Shown: positions 7,428-14,205, counted from the first letter of the stretch. The stretch is DNA of 15,835 nucleotides from CBFCZU01 sp965602635 (GCA_965602635.1 CBFCZU010000086.1:1-15835); one strand, 5' to 3'. The notes: generated by a model from the sequence alone, not told the origin. A program made the numbers and translations.

Positions 7428-7943
7428 ATGGCCAAGAGCAGTCGTGAACATCTGCGGGTCGAGCTGGGGCAGGTCCGCGTCAACCGCGAAGACGCCGCCG
7501 TCATCCAGGCCGCGACGATCAAGCTCACGCGCCGGCTGGACGAGGAGCCGGCCAATTCGGACAACCGCTACCGCCCGCGGCGGCTGGGGGCGGTGCTCTC
7601 ACCAGGCATGTTCGCCGGCTGGGCGCTGCGCTATGCAATCGTCCGGGCGCGCCAGGGTCACGGCGGCTGGCCTAGGCGCATCCTCCAGCCGCCGGAGCGA
7701 AAGAAGATACTCACCGCCCGCACCGTGAAGCTCTGCGCCTGCCGCGTGCCCGGAGGCGAGGCGCGCGCCTTTCGCAAGGCGTGCCTCGACTTCGTCGAGA
7801 CGCTCTGCGACCCCGCCGAGCCGATCAACCAGTCGAAGTTCCTCACCCTCACGGTGGTCGGCTTCGCCGAGTGCGCGCTGTCCACCGCGGCGCTGCACGA
7901 CCTGCCGCTGCCGCCCTGGTCGGGGCAACTGCGCTTGCGCTGA
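7428..7943 (+). CDS. Unrecognised 171-residue protein
   Basis: I do not recognise this family. The start ATG 7428 follows a weak AGGG at about 13 nt distance. Third codon positions are strongly GC-rich, which supports real coding. The product is basic in its first two thirds (many Arg and Lys, for example RYRPRRLG and RRILQPPERKKIL), has three Cys (KLCACR and CLDF, plus ETLC) with no obvious metal-site spacing, and ends in a more hydrophobic stretch (FLTLTVVGFAECALSTAALHDLPLPPW). No signal peptide is visible. It is monocistronic, behind a clear promoter at 7316-7345, and is followed by 241 bp before the next start. Confidence 0.65.
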   Translation: MAKSSREHLRVELGQVRVNREDAAVIQAATIKLTRRLDEEPANSDNRYRPRRLGAVLSPGMFAGWALRYAIVRARQGHGGWPRRILQPPERKKILTARTVKLCACRVPGGEARAFRKACLDFVETLCDPAEPINQSKFLTLTVVGFAECALSTAALHDLPLPPWSGQLRLR

Positions 7944-8026
7944 CGCCTCCCGCCTCCGCCCGGAGCGACAGCGATTCGCGCGCCCACGTCAACGTTCCAC
8001 TCGCGCGCGGCCGCGCCATCGCACCC

Positions 8027-8049
8027 AATGCGCTCGCGCAACGCGCATT
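8027..8049 (+). terminator. Hairpin downstream of the 171-residue gene, weak terminator candidate
   Basis: Perfect 7-bp stem AATGCGC/GCGCATT with a 9-nt loop, 83 nt after the stop. There is no T-run, and the surrounding DNA is rich in CGCG, so chance pairing is possible. Confidence 0.25.
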
Positions 8050-8098
8050 CGCGCTAAAGGACAGAGCGAAAATTAGTCGAGAAATTTCTTAGTAATGC

Positions 8099-8128
8099 TT
8101 GGCAACAAGAAAAGAACAGTTGTACAAC
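8099..8128 (+). promoter_or_regulatory. Candidate promoter of the lysine-repeat protein
   Basis: TTGGCA (8099-8104), an 18-nt spacer and TACAAC (8123-8128) lie in a clearly AT-richer stretch (about 8070-8184) than the rest of the window. The -10 overlaps the perfect palindrome GTTGTACAAC (8119-8128), a possible operator. An alternative pair is TTGTAC-17-ACTAAT at 8120-8148. Confidence 0.35.
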
Positions 8129-8171
8129 ATAGTCACGTGGCAACTAATTCACTTCGTAATGCCAACACCGG

Positions 8172-8181
8172 AAGGAGGTGA
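8172..8181 (+). promoter_or_regulatory. Ideal Shine-Dalgarno AAGGAGGTGA
   Basis: Ten consecutive bases complementary to the 3' end of 16S rRNA, 3 nt before ATG 8185. It is the strongest ribosome binding site in the window and fixes the start of the tiny lysine-rich gene. Confidence 0.85.
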
Positions 8182-8184
8182 CAA

Positions 8185-8307
8185 ATGGCAAAGAGGAAGA
8201 AAGCCACGAAGAAAAAAGTAGCGAAGAAGAAAGCAAAGAAGAAAACCAAGAAGAAGGTAGCAAAGAAGAAGGCCAAGAAGAAGGCCAAGAAGAAGAAGAG
8301 AAGGTAA
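8185..8307 (+). CDS. Tiny lysine-repeat basic protein (40 residues), histone H1-tail-like
   Basis: The product is 40 residues: MAKRKKATKKKV followed by repeats of AKKK, TKKK and VAKKK, ending KKKKRR. It has 25 Lys and 3 Arg (70% basic), no acidic and no aromatic residues. Such (A/V/T)KKK repeats are the composition of histone H1-like tails (for example chlamydial Hc2 and the C-termini of some bacterial HU proteins), so binding to DNA or RNA in the nucleoid is the natural inference; homology is not shown. The gene has an ideal Shine-Dalgarno, its own AT-rich upstream region and a strong terminator at 8406-8450, so it is a monocistronic, probably highly expressed unit. Its codons (AAA, GTA, GCA, AGA, AGG) are less GC-rich than those of neighbouring genes. 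Confidence 0.85.
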   Translation: MAKRKKATKKKVAKKKAKKKTKKKVAKKKAKKKAKKKKRR

Positions 8308-8347
8308 AGCCACGACGAAGAGACACAGCCAACACAGAACAGGCCAA

Positions 8348-8397
8348 GATCGCTGAAGCATTTCAGCGGTCGCCTCTCAAAACGGACTGTCGAGAGG
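8348..8397 (+). other. Two hairpins in the 3' untranslated region of the lysine-repeat gene
   Basis: GATCGCTGAA (8348-8357) pairs with TTCAGCGGTC (8362-8371) over 10 bp, with one wobble and a GCAT loop. CCTCTC (8373-8378) pairs with GAGAGG (8392-8397). Both lie between the stop codon and the terminator, so the transcript would carry about 140 nt of structured 3' region, which could protect the mRNA or be released as a small RNA. Confidence 0.5.
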
Positions 8398-8405
8398 TAC
8401 TAGGC

Positions 8406-8450
8406 AAAAGCAGTAGGTGCCATGCCACGGCGGCACCTACTGCTTTTTTT
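8406..8450 (+). terminator. Strong intrinsic terminator
   Basis: A perfect 16-bp stem, AAAAGCAGTAGGTGCC (8406-8421) with GGCACCTACTGCTTTT (8432-8447), a 10-nt loop, and a run of seven T (8444-8450). It ends the lysine-repeat unit and insulates the ParA gene. With the A-run on the left arm it may also work in the opposite direction. Confidence 0.93.
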
Positions 8451-8477
8451 ACGCGCGGCGGTGCGGCGAGGTTGAGG

Positions 8478-8505
8478 TTGCGGGCGCTCGGGACGAATCT
8501 ATAAT
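8478..8505 (+). promoter_or_regulatory. Candidate promoter overlapping the ParA start
   Basis: TTGCGG (8478-8483), a 16-nt spacer and a perfect TATAAT (8500-8505). The hexamer overlaps the annotated ATG (8504), so transcription would begin near 8512-8513, exactly at an in-frame GTG (8513). Confidence 0.45.
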
Positions 8506-9442
8506 GGCCGGCGTGCGAACCATCGCGGTGACGAACCAGAAAGGCGGCGTGGGCAAGACGACCACAGCCGTCAACCTCGCTGCCGCCCTGGCGCGGCGCG
8601 GACACTCGGTCTGCCTGGTGGACATGGACCCGCAGGCGCACCTGACCATGCACTTCGGGATCGACCCGACGGCGCTGCCGGTGAGCATGTTCCAGGTGAT
8701 GACCGAGGACGCGCCGCTGACGGCGGCGGTGGTGGCAGTCGAGCCGAACCTCTCGGTGGCGCCCGCCACAATAGACCTGGCCGCGGCGGAGGTGGAGCTC
8801 GCCGGCGCCGTCGGACGCGAGCAGATCCTCCGCGACCGTCTCGCCGCCGAAGAACTGCCATACGACCTGGTCATGGTGGACTGTGCTCCGAGCCTGGGGT
8901 TGCTGACGCTAAACGCCCTGACCGCCGCCCAGGAGGTGATGATTCCCCTCCAGCCGCACTTCCTCGCCCTTCAGGGCCTGGGCAGGCTGCTCGAAACCGT
9001 CTCCCTCGTCCAGCGGAGGATCAATCCGGCGCTGAAGGTCTCCGGCGTGATCTTCTGCATGTACGAGAGCGGCACCCGCCTGGCCGCCGAGATCGTCGAG
9101 GACGTCCAGGGCTTCTTCGCCGACGCCCGAGGCGGCGAGAGCCCCTGGTCGGAGGCGCGGATATTCCAGACGCGCATCCGCCGCAACATCAAGCTGGCCG
9201 AGTGCCCCAGTCACGGCACGACGATCATGAACTACGACCCGTCCTCGCACGGCGCGGCGGACTACGCGGCCCTGGCTGATGAGTTCCTCGGCGCCGCCGC
9301 GGGAGAGCAGGCCGACGCGCAGCCTGCCGACGCGCCCGAAGAGCCGCCCCCGCCCCCGCCCGCGCAGGAGGCCGCGCTGCCGGCCGGCGACGAGCCCCCG
9401 CCCGCTGAGCCGCCGCAGGCGAACACGAGCCCCACGCCATGA
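8504..9442 (+). CDS. ParA/Soj-type P-loop ATPase with proline-rich tail
   Basis: A 312-residue protein from ATG 8504. GTG 8513 is a serious alternative: it would give MRTIAVTNQKGGVGK, the usual ParA length, and fits a leaderless transcript. Neither start has a Shine-Dalgarno. The deviant Walker A KGGVGKTT is at 13-20, the Walker A' region VDMDPQAH at 39-46 and Walker B DLVMVDCAP at 121-129. ParA/Soj ATPases dimerise with ATP on the nucleoid and position chromosomes, plasmids or other cargo. Residues from about 264 to the end form an unusual tail rich in Pro, Glu and Ala (including six consecutive Pro), absent from ordinary Soj proteins, perhaps a disordered linker. There is no parB or centromere-like site here, so it is an orphan ParA whose cargo is unknown. 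It overlaps the VanZ-like gene by ATGA. Confidence 0.92.
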   Translation: MAGVRTIAVTNQKGGVGKTTTAVNLAAALARRGHSVCLVDMDPQAHLTMHFGIDPTALPVSMFQVMTEDAPLTAAVVAVEPNLSVAPATIDLAAAEVELAGAVGREQILRDRLAAEELPYDLVMVDCAPSLGLLTLNALTAAQEVMIPLQPHFLALQGLGRLLETVSLVQRRINPALKVSGVIFCMYESGTRLAAEIVEDVQGFFADARGGESPWSEARIFQTRIRRNIKLAECPSHGTTIMNYDPSSHGAADYAALADEFLGAAAGEQADAQPADAPEEPPPPPPAQEAALPAGDEPPPAEPPQANTSPTP

Positions 9443-9837
9443 AAGACCAAGGCCACTTCATCCAGAGGTATCGCCGGGCGATCCTCATAGCATGCGTGGG
9501 CGCCTGGGTGGTGGAGATGATCGCAACACACATACCCGCCCCGAGAGCGCCGCACTTACACGTCTCCGACAAGGCGCTGCATGCCATCGCCTATTTCCTG
9601 CTGGGCGGACTGTTCTGGCTGACCCTGCGGGCATACGGCATGGGACGGTGGAAGCGCACGCTCTACGTCCTGGTCACGCTGACCGTCTATGCGGCGCTGG
9701 ATGAGCTCACCCAGGAATTGGTGACCGGGCGGCACGCCGCGGTGGGCGACTGGCTGGCGGACATGGTCGGGCTGGTGGCGGCGGTAATGCTCGCCGAGCT
9801 TGTCGCGGCAATCTTCACATCCAAGGCACGAGCCTGA
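9439..9837 (+). CDS. VanZ-like family membrane protein
   Basis: A 132-residue protein whose ATG overlaps the ParA stop (ATGA), so translation is probably coupled. Four hydrophobic segments are visible at about 14-32, 46-66, 74-91 and 105-127, matching the short VanZ-like fold. The family's conserved polar residues are present: SDKALH (43-48), DE (88-89), Gln92, GR (97-98), Asp104 and Asp108. VanZ-like proteins sit in the inner membrane; VanZ itself confers low-level teicoplanin resistance by an unclear mechanism, and most relatives have no known role. Pairing with a ParA-type ATPase suggests a membrane-linked function, but that is inference. Confidence 0.88.
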   Translation: MKDQGHFIQRYRRAILIACVGAWVVEMIATHIPAPRAPHLHVSDKALHAIAYFLLGGLFWLTLRAYGMGRWKRTLYVLVTLTVYAALDELTQELVTGRHAAVGDWLADMVGLVAAVMLAELVAAIFTSKARA

Positions 9838-9854
9838 CGCGGCCGGGTCCGCAC

Positions 9855-9872
9855 CGGGGCCTCTATGCCCCG
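9855..9872. terminator. Possible terminator between convergent vanZ-like and trpE genes
   Basis: A 6-bp hairpin, CGGGGC (9855-9860) with GCCCCG (9867-9872), spans the trpE stop codon in the 25-bp convergent gap. There is no T-tract, so support is weak. Confidence 0.25.
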
Positions 9873-11368
9873 AAGCCGGCCTCGGCTACCTCGATCGCCC
9901 GCAGCAGGGCCTTGGCCTTGTTGATCGTCTCCTCGTACTCGCGCGAAGGGACCGAGTCGGCGACGATGCCCCCCCCCGCCTGGATATACGCCTTGCCGCC
10001 GCAGATGACCATCGTCCGCAGCGCGATGCAGGTGTTCATGCTCCCGCCGAAGTCCACGGATCCGACGGCCCCGGCGTAAGGCCCGCGCCGGGTGGGCTCC
10101 ATTTCGTCGATGATCTCCATTGCCCGGATCTTGGGCGCGCCGCTGACCGTCCCCACGGGCAGCGCCGCTCGCAGGGCGTCGAAGGCAGTGGTGCCCGCCG
10201 CCAGCCTGCCGGTGACGTTGGAGACGATGTGCATCACGTGGCTGTAGCGCTCGACGGTCATCACGTCGGACAGCTCGACGGTCTTCGGCTCGGCCACGCG
10301 CCCCACGTCGTTGCGGGCCAGGTCCACCAGCATGATGTGCTCGGCCCGTTCCTTCTCGTCGGCCAGCAGCTCCTTCTCCAGCGCCAGGTCCTCTTCTCTT
10401 GTCTCGCCGCGGCGGCGCGTCCCCGCCAGCGGACGGTTGGTCACTATACCGTCCTCCACGCGGCAGAGGATCTCCGGAGAAGAGCCCACCAGCGTCACCT
10501 CGGGCGTGTTGAGAATGAACATGAACGGCGACGGGTTGACCACCCGCAGCGCGCGGTAGATCTCGAACGGCGCCGCCTCGGTCTGGACGGCCAGGCGCTG
10601 AGACGGCACGACCTGAAAGACGTCCCCGGCACGTATGTACTCCTTGCAGCGCTCGACGACGTTCTCGAAGTCAGCCCGGGCGAAATTGGACTCGAAGGTC
10701 TTCTTCGGCAACGGCCCCAGGTTGATCTCGCCGACCCCCTGCTCGCTGCCGCCGCGGAGGCGGTCGATCGTCCGCTCGATGGACTCGGTCGCCTCGTCGT
10801 AGGCCTCGCGGGGATCGCCCCTCACGTGCGCGTTGCACACCACCTTGACCGTCTTGGAAACGTGATCGAACAGGACCATCGTCCGGTACAGCCCGAAGCT
10901 CAGGTCCGGAAGCCCGCGGTCGTCTTCGGGAGCTTCGCCCAGCCGCTCGTAGTAGCGGATCATGTCGTATGCGGCGTAGCCGACCAGCCCGCCGGTGAAG
11001 CGATGGAGGTCGGGCAGGTGAACCGCACGGTATGGGGCCAGCAGTTCCTGCATCTCGCCCAGCGGGTCGTTGGACTGCTTGCTCTCGGGTCGGCCGCCGC
11101 GCGGGGTGATGACCATGTTTTCGCGCGTGGCGGTGAAGGTTAGCTCGGGATCGACGCCGACGAAACTGTAGCGCGCGACCTGCTCGCCGCCGACGACGCT
11201 CTCCAGCAGGAAGGCGTTGTCCGCCGGCGTGTCGCCGTCTAGCGCGAGCCTGTGATACGCGCTGACCGGCGTGAGGGCATCGGCCAGCAGATGCCGGTAA
11301 ACGGGAATGGTGTTGCCCTGCTCGGCAAGTTCGCAGAAGTCTTCGAAGGTGGGGTAGTAGTGTTTCAT
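9863..11368 (-). CDS. trpE: Anthranilate synthase component I
   Basis: A 501-residue protein, normal length for TrpE. It converts chorismate and ammonia (supplied from glutamine by TrpG) to anthranilate, the first step of tryptophan synthesis, in the cytoplasm. Visible family features are the feedback site LLES (54-57) followed by ARYSFVG, NPSPFMFIL, the chorismate-binding-domain run NRPLAGTRRRGETREEDLALEKELLADEKERAEHIMLVDLARND, the HVMHIVSNVTG stretch, LPVGTVSGAPKIRAMEIID, and AGAVGSVDF near the C-terminus. The retained LLES motif predicts inhibition by tryptophan. The start lacks a clear Shine-Dalgarno; a GATAAT hexamer lies about 45 nt upstream. There is no trpG, no other trp gene and no tryptophan-codon leader peptide beside it, so the pathway genes are scattered. 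A PabB role is less likely given the LLES motif and length. Confidence 0.93.
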   Translation of the reverse strand: MKHYYPTFEDFCELAEQGNTIPVYRHLLADALTPVSAYHRLALDGDTPADNAFLLESVVGGEQVARYSFVGVDPELTFTATRENMVITPRGGRPESKQSNDPLGEMQELLAPYRAVHLPDLHRFTGGLVGYAAYDMIRYYERLGEAPEDDRGLPDLSFGLYRTMVLFDHVSKTVKVVCNAHVRGDPREAYDEATESIERTIDRLRGGSEQGVGEINLGPLPKKTFESNFARADFENVVERCKEYIRAGDVFQVVPSQRLAVQTEAAPFEIYRALRVVNPSPFMFILNTPEVTLVGSSPEILCRVEDGIVTNRPLAGTRRRGETREEDLALEKELLADEKERAEHIMLVDLARNDVGRVAEPKTVELSDVMTVERYSHVMHIVSNVTGRLAAGTTAFDALRAALPVGTVSGAPKIRAMEIIDEMEPTRRGPYAGAVGSVDFGGSMNTCIALRTMVICGGKAYIQAGGGIVADSVPSREYEETINKAKALLRAIEVAEAGFGA

Positions 11369-11573
11369 GGCATCACTCGCAACAAGGGCGTTCAGGTATC
11401 ATTATCGGCCCTGAGGGCCGGACCCCTTAGCAGGCCGAGCCCGGAGGCCCGGCCGCGGCCACACCCAATATCGCGCGTGATACTTCATGACAGGCCCATT
11501 GTAACGCCCGGCTGCGAGGCTGCCAACGGCAATTCACCCTCGACCGCCGGGCTGTTCCTCGCACCGCTGCGGG

Positions 11574-11579
11574 GTAAAA
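11574..11579 (+). promoter_or_regulatory. Possible -10 element for amrS
   Basis: TAAAAT lies 31 nt before the chosen amrS start (11610), with no good -35 at the standard distance. It would give a leader of about 24 nt. Confidence 0.3.
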
Positions 11580-11609
11580 TGCTAGAATTGCATGCGCGGT
11601 GGCCGTGCC

Positions 11610-12638
11610 ATGAGCGAGAGCGGAAAGCACGAGGCGATGCTGTACGAGGCCGGCGAGGGCCAGCAGGTCCGCTGCCGGCTGTGCGGGCACGAGTGCGTCA
11701 TCGCCCCCGGCAAGACGGGCATCTGCCGGGTGCGCGAGAACCAGGGCGGCAAGCTGGTCTCGCTCAACTACGACGCCCTGGTGTCGGTGAACGTCGATCC
11801 CATCGAGAAGAAGCCGCTGTTCCACTTCCTGCCGGGCACGCAGAGCCTGTCGGTGGCGGCGGCGGGGTGCAACTTCCAGTGCGCGTTCTGCCAGAACTGG
11901 CAGATTTCCCAGGCCCCGCGGACGGGGCGGATCGGCGGCGGCCAGGCCGTCCCGCCGGAAGACCTCGTGGCGGCGGCCGAGCAGCGCCGCTGCGCGTCCA
12001 TCAGCTACACCTACACCGAGCCGACGATTTTCTTCGAGCTGGCCTACGACACGGCCAGGCTGGCGAGCGAGCGGTCGATCAGGAACTGCTTCGTCTCCAA
12101 CGGCTTCATGACGCCGCGGGCGGTGCGGACGATCGCCCCCTACCTCGACGCTATCAACGTGGACCTGAAGGCCTTCCGGGACGAGACGTACCGGCGGGTG
12201 TGCAAGGCCCGGCTGGAGCCGGTGCTGACGTGCCTGAAGGAGCTGGCGGCCGCGGGGGTGTGGGTGGAGGTGACCACGCTGGTGGTGCCGGGGATGAACG
12301 ACTCGGACGCCGAGCTGGGCGACATCGCCGGCTTCATCGCCGGCGAACTGGGCCCCGACGTCCCCTGGCACGTCAGCCGCTTCCACGGCGACTACCAATG
12401 GTCGGACGTGCCCTCCACGCCGCTGGCGACGCTTGCGCGGGCCCTCGAGGCCGGCAGGTCGGCGGGGCTGAAATACGTTTACGCCGGCAACGTTCCGGGT
12501 GACGACAACGAGGACACACGCTGCCCCGCCTGCTCGAGCACGCTGATCCGGCGGGTGGGCTTCACGATCAGGGAAAACCGCCTCTCGGGCGGGGCGTGCG
12601 GCGACTGCGGCCAGGAGATCGCCGGCCTGTGGCAGTAG
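11610..12638 (+). CDS. amrS: AmmeMemoRadiSam-system radical SAM enzyme
   Basis: A 342-residue protein from ATG 11610, or 348 from ATG 11592. I prefer 11610 because a weak GGTGG lies 7 nt upstream and homologues begin shortly before the EAMLYE stretch. N-terminal cysteines CRLCGHEC and GICRVREN are typical of this family. The radical SAM cluster motif CNFQCAFC is at 87-94 (Cys87, Cys91, Cys94 bind the 4Fe-4S cluster). Further landmarks are YTYTEPTIF, INVDLKAF, VTTLVVPGMND and WHVSRFHGDY. The C-terminus carries a four-cysteine pattern (CPAC and CGDC) like a zinc ribbon. AmrS proteins are conserved with AMMECR1 and MEMO partners in an RNA- or protein-modification system of uncertain chemistry. 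Neither partner gene lies in this window. It is divergent from trpE and convergent with the 25-residue basic protein. Confidence 0.92.
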   Translation: MSESGKHEAMLYEAGEGQQVRCRLCGHECVIAPGKTGICRVRENQGGKLVSLNYDALVSVNVDPIEKKPLFHFLPGTQSLSVAAAGCNFQCAFCQNWQISQAPRTGRIGGGQAVPPEDLVAAAEQRRCASISYTYTEPTIFFELAYDTARLASERSIRNCFVSNGFMTPRAVRTIAPYLDAINVDLKAFRDETYRRVCKARLEPVLTCLKELAAAGVWVEVTTLVVPGMNDSDAELGDIAGFIAGELGPDVPWHVSRFHGDYQWSDVPSTPLATLARALEAGRSAGLKYVYAGNVPGDDNEDTRCPACSSTLIRRVGFTIRENRLSGGACGDCGQEIAGLWQ

Positions 12639-12672
12639 CAGCAGCTCGCCCAAGCCGGCGTCGCCGTGGCGG

Positions 12673-12750
12673 TTAGCGTTTCTTGCGGCGGTTCCGGCGC
12701 TCGCGGCGTTTCTTGGAACCGACCTTCCTTCTGCGCCTGGGTTTAGCCAT
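12673..12750 (-). CDS. Tiny Arg/Lys-rich protein (25 residues)
   Basis: The product is 25 residues: MAKPRRRRKVGSKKRRERR then NRRKKR. Eleven Arg and six Lys make it 68% basic, with one acidic residue. I do not recognise it. By size and composition it resembles tiny ribosome-associated proteins (the bTHX type, and the AURKAIP1/COX24-domain type), but the sequence does not match what I recall of either, so nucleic-acid or rRNA binding is inference only. It is supported as a gene by AAGGAG 4 nt before the ATG, a TATAAT/TCGACA promoter with 16-nt spacing at 12798-12825, and a clean stop 34 bp from the end of the convergent amrS. The longer frame on the opposite strand over this region has no matching signals. 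Confidence 0.78.
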   Translation of the reverse strand: MAKPRRRRKVGSKKRRERRNRRKKR

Positions 12751-12767
12751 GGTGCTCCTTAGTCACA

Positions 12768-12784
12768 CGCCGAGACATTCGGCG
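12768..12784 (-). promoter_or_regulatory. Leader hairpin of the 25-residue gene
   Basis: A 6-bp perfect stem CGCCGA/TCGGCG with a 5-nt loop lies between the predicted transcription start and the Shine-Dalgarno. It may stabilise the very short mRNA or tune its translation. Confidence 0.4.
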
Positions 12785-12797
12785 ATCTGCAAGAAGG

Positions 12798-12825
12798 ATT
12801 ATACAGCCGCCCGCGCAAATGTCGA
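12798..12825 (-). promoter_or_regulatory. Near-consensus sigma70 promoter of the 25-residue gene
   Basis: On the minus strand: TCGACA (12825-12820), a 16-nt spacer and a perfect TATAAT (12803-12798). The leader to the ATG at 12750 would be about 40 nt. This is the best-matching promoter in the window. Confidence 0.65.
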
Positions 12826-12925
12826 GCGGTTAGCTGCAACGCCCTCAGATGCCCTTATGCTAAAACGGCCCGGTGCCGATATGAGTGAAAACGTCCATCC
12901 CTACGGCGATTCAGAGGGCCTGACA

Positions 12926-14149
12926 ATGCGCGCAAAGATTGCCTTGACGTTCGTGGCCGTGCTCCTGGCCGGGTGTGAGCTGGCCGACGAGAACCCCAAG
13001 TGGTCCCCCAGCCAAGATTACCCCTCCTGGGCTTACGATGCGCCGTTCTACCATCGCCCCAGCGAGGACCTGCCGGTCTCTGAGACCATCGGCTCGGGAA
13101 TACCGGTGTACTACAGCAGCAACATATCCTTCTTCGTGAAGCACTGCCACGGCTACCAAGTCCTTGGCGTGCCGCGGATGGCGCTGTGGTGCTCCACCAA
13201 CGCCGGCACTGACTGGCAGCGGGCCGGCTACTTCGGCGCCGAGCAGACGCACTTCCTCTTCCAGGCCGCCGGCGACGGGCCGCACTGGCTGCGCTTCGTC
13301 GGCCCGGGACAGGGGATCGTGCAGTCTCCGCCGGGCCAGCCGCACCGCATCTACGTGGTGGATACCACCCCGCCGCAGATCGAGCTGGAGGTTGACCCGC
13401 CGCCGTTCGAGAAGGATGAGCACGGCGAGAAGGTGCCGCACATCTACGGCGCCGGCGAGGAGGTCGTGGTAAGCTGGCAGGTGCGCGACGCCAACCTCGA
13501 TCCTGACAGCATGTACCTGGCGACCACGTTCGCGACCTTCCCGGACAACGTGGTCTGGCAGAAGTTCCCCGTCAATCTCGAGCCCAGCGGTCAGATGCGG
13601 GTGCCGATTCCGGCCGAGGCAGCCGGCAGGCCGGGCCAGCGGGCGCCCGGGGGCATCCGCTTCCGCGTCGAGGCCCGCGACAAGGCGGGCAACCTCGGCT
13701 ACGCCTTCACCGACATGCTCCGCGTGGCCCGCGCCGAAGGCACGACCACCGAGGTGGAGCTTAAGCCCGTCGGGCCCGCAGACTTGATCAGCCAGACCGA
13801 GGGCCTGCCCGGCGACAAGCTGGGCTGGCCCGAGCCGGGTGCGCTGATCCGCGGCGGGACATCGAGGATCCTCAACTGGCTGCCGGCGGGGGCGGGCAAG
13901 TACGGGCAGCTCAAACTGGAATTCTCCGCCAACAACGCCCGCTCATGGCGCACGGTGGCCGAGAACATCCAGCCCGGCAAGGCCGTCAAGTGGAACGTCC
14001 CCCAGGTCAACTCCAGGCTCTGCCGGCTCAGGATCGTCGGGGTCCGGAAGCCCGCCGAGCCGATGATGCTGGCCCAGACCCAGTTGTTCACGGTGCACAC
14101 GGCCCCGCCGGACACGGACATGGGGCCCAAGCTGATTGTCCCGCAATAG
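12926..14149 (+). CDS. Lipoprotein of unknown function with beta-sandwich-like segments
   Basis: A 407-residue protein. ATG 12926 is chosen because it creates a textbook lipoprotein signal (MRAKIALTFVAVLLAGC, lipidated Cys17) and follows a GAGGG at 8 nt; the 81 codons upstream in frame overlap the promoter and gene of the tiny basic protein. The mature protein is rich in strands and prolines. VVDTTPPQIELEVDPPPFEK (about 150-170) is typical of a linker between Ig- or Big-like domains, and WQVRDANLDPDSM and RVEARDKAGNLGYAF look like their strands. A last module has the LKLEFSANNARSWRTVAENI pattern reminiscent of neuraminidase-type 'S-x-N-x-G-x-x-W' beta repeats. It is expected to be anchored to the outer membrane or cell surface. 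Function is unknown: binding or structural, with no catalytic motif. It is convergent with the following gene. Confidence 0.83.
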   Translation: MRAKIALTFVAVLLAGCELADENPKWSPSQDYPSWAYDAPFYHRPSEDLPVSETIGSGIPVYYSSNISFFVKHCHGYQVLGVPRMALWCSTNAGTDWQRAGYFGAEQTHFLFQAAGDGPHWLRFVGPGQGIVQSPPGQPHRIYVVDTTPPQIELEVDPPPFEKDEHGEKVPHIYGAGEEVVVSWQVRDANLDPDSMYLATTFATFPDNVVWQKFPVNLEPSGQMRVPIPAEAAGRPGQRAPGGIRFRVEARDKAGNLGYAFTDMLRVARAEGTTTEVELKPVGPADLISQTEGLPGDKLGWPEPGALIRGGTSRILNWLPAGAGKYGQLKLEFSANNARSWRTVAENIQPGKAVKWNVPQVNSRLCRLRIVGVRKPAEPMMLAQTQLFTVHTAPPDTDMGPKLIVPQ

Positions 14150-14205
14150 GAGACGTCACGGGCCGCTAGCAGGCGACACCGCGCCCGCGCTGCGGTCTCG
14201 GGTGC

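Noticed and set aside
8178..8504. Open frame (+) beginning with GTG inside the Shine-Dalgarno and giving an acidic Glu/Lys-rich protein
   Set aside because: It is the out-of-frame reading of the AAG repeats of the 40-residue gene, uses the ribosome binding site as its start, and runs through the strong terminator at 8406-8450.
9800..11143. 447-residue frame (+) antisense to trpE
   Set aside because: The minus strand carries an unmistakable full-length TrpE; the plus frame is its high-GC mirror.
11369..11480. Possible trp attenuator or T-box upstream of trpE
   Set aside because: No tryptophan-codon leader peptide, no T-box sequence and no competing hairpins followed by a T-run; only a small CGGCCC/GGGCCG hairpin is seen.
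12683..12925. 81-codon extension (+) upstream of the 407-residue lipoprotein
   Set aside because: It would bury the lipoprotein signal inside the protein and overlaps the promoter and gene of the 25-residue protein on the other strand.
14178..14196. Weak inverted repeat ACCGC/GCGGT between the convergent genes ending at 14149 and 14206
   Set aside because: Only 5 bp with a 9-nt loop and no T-tract; expected by chance in DNA this GC-rich.
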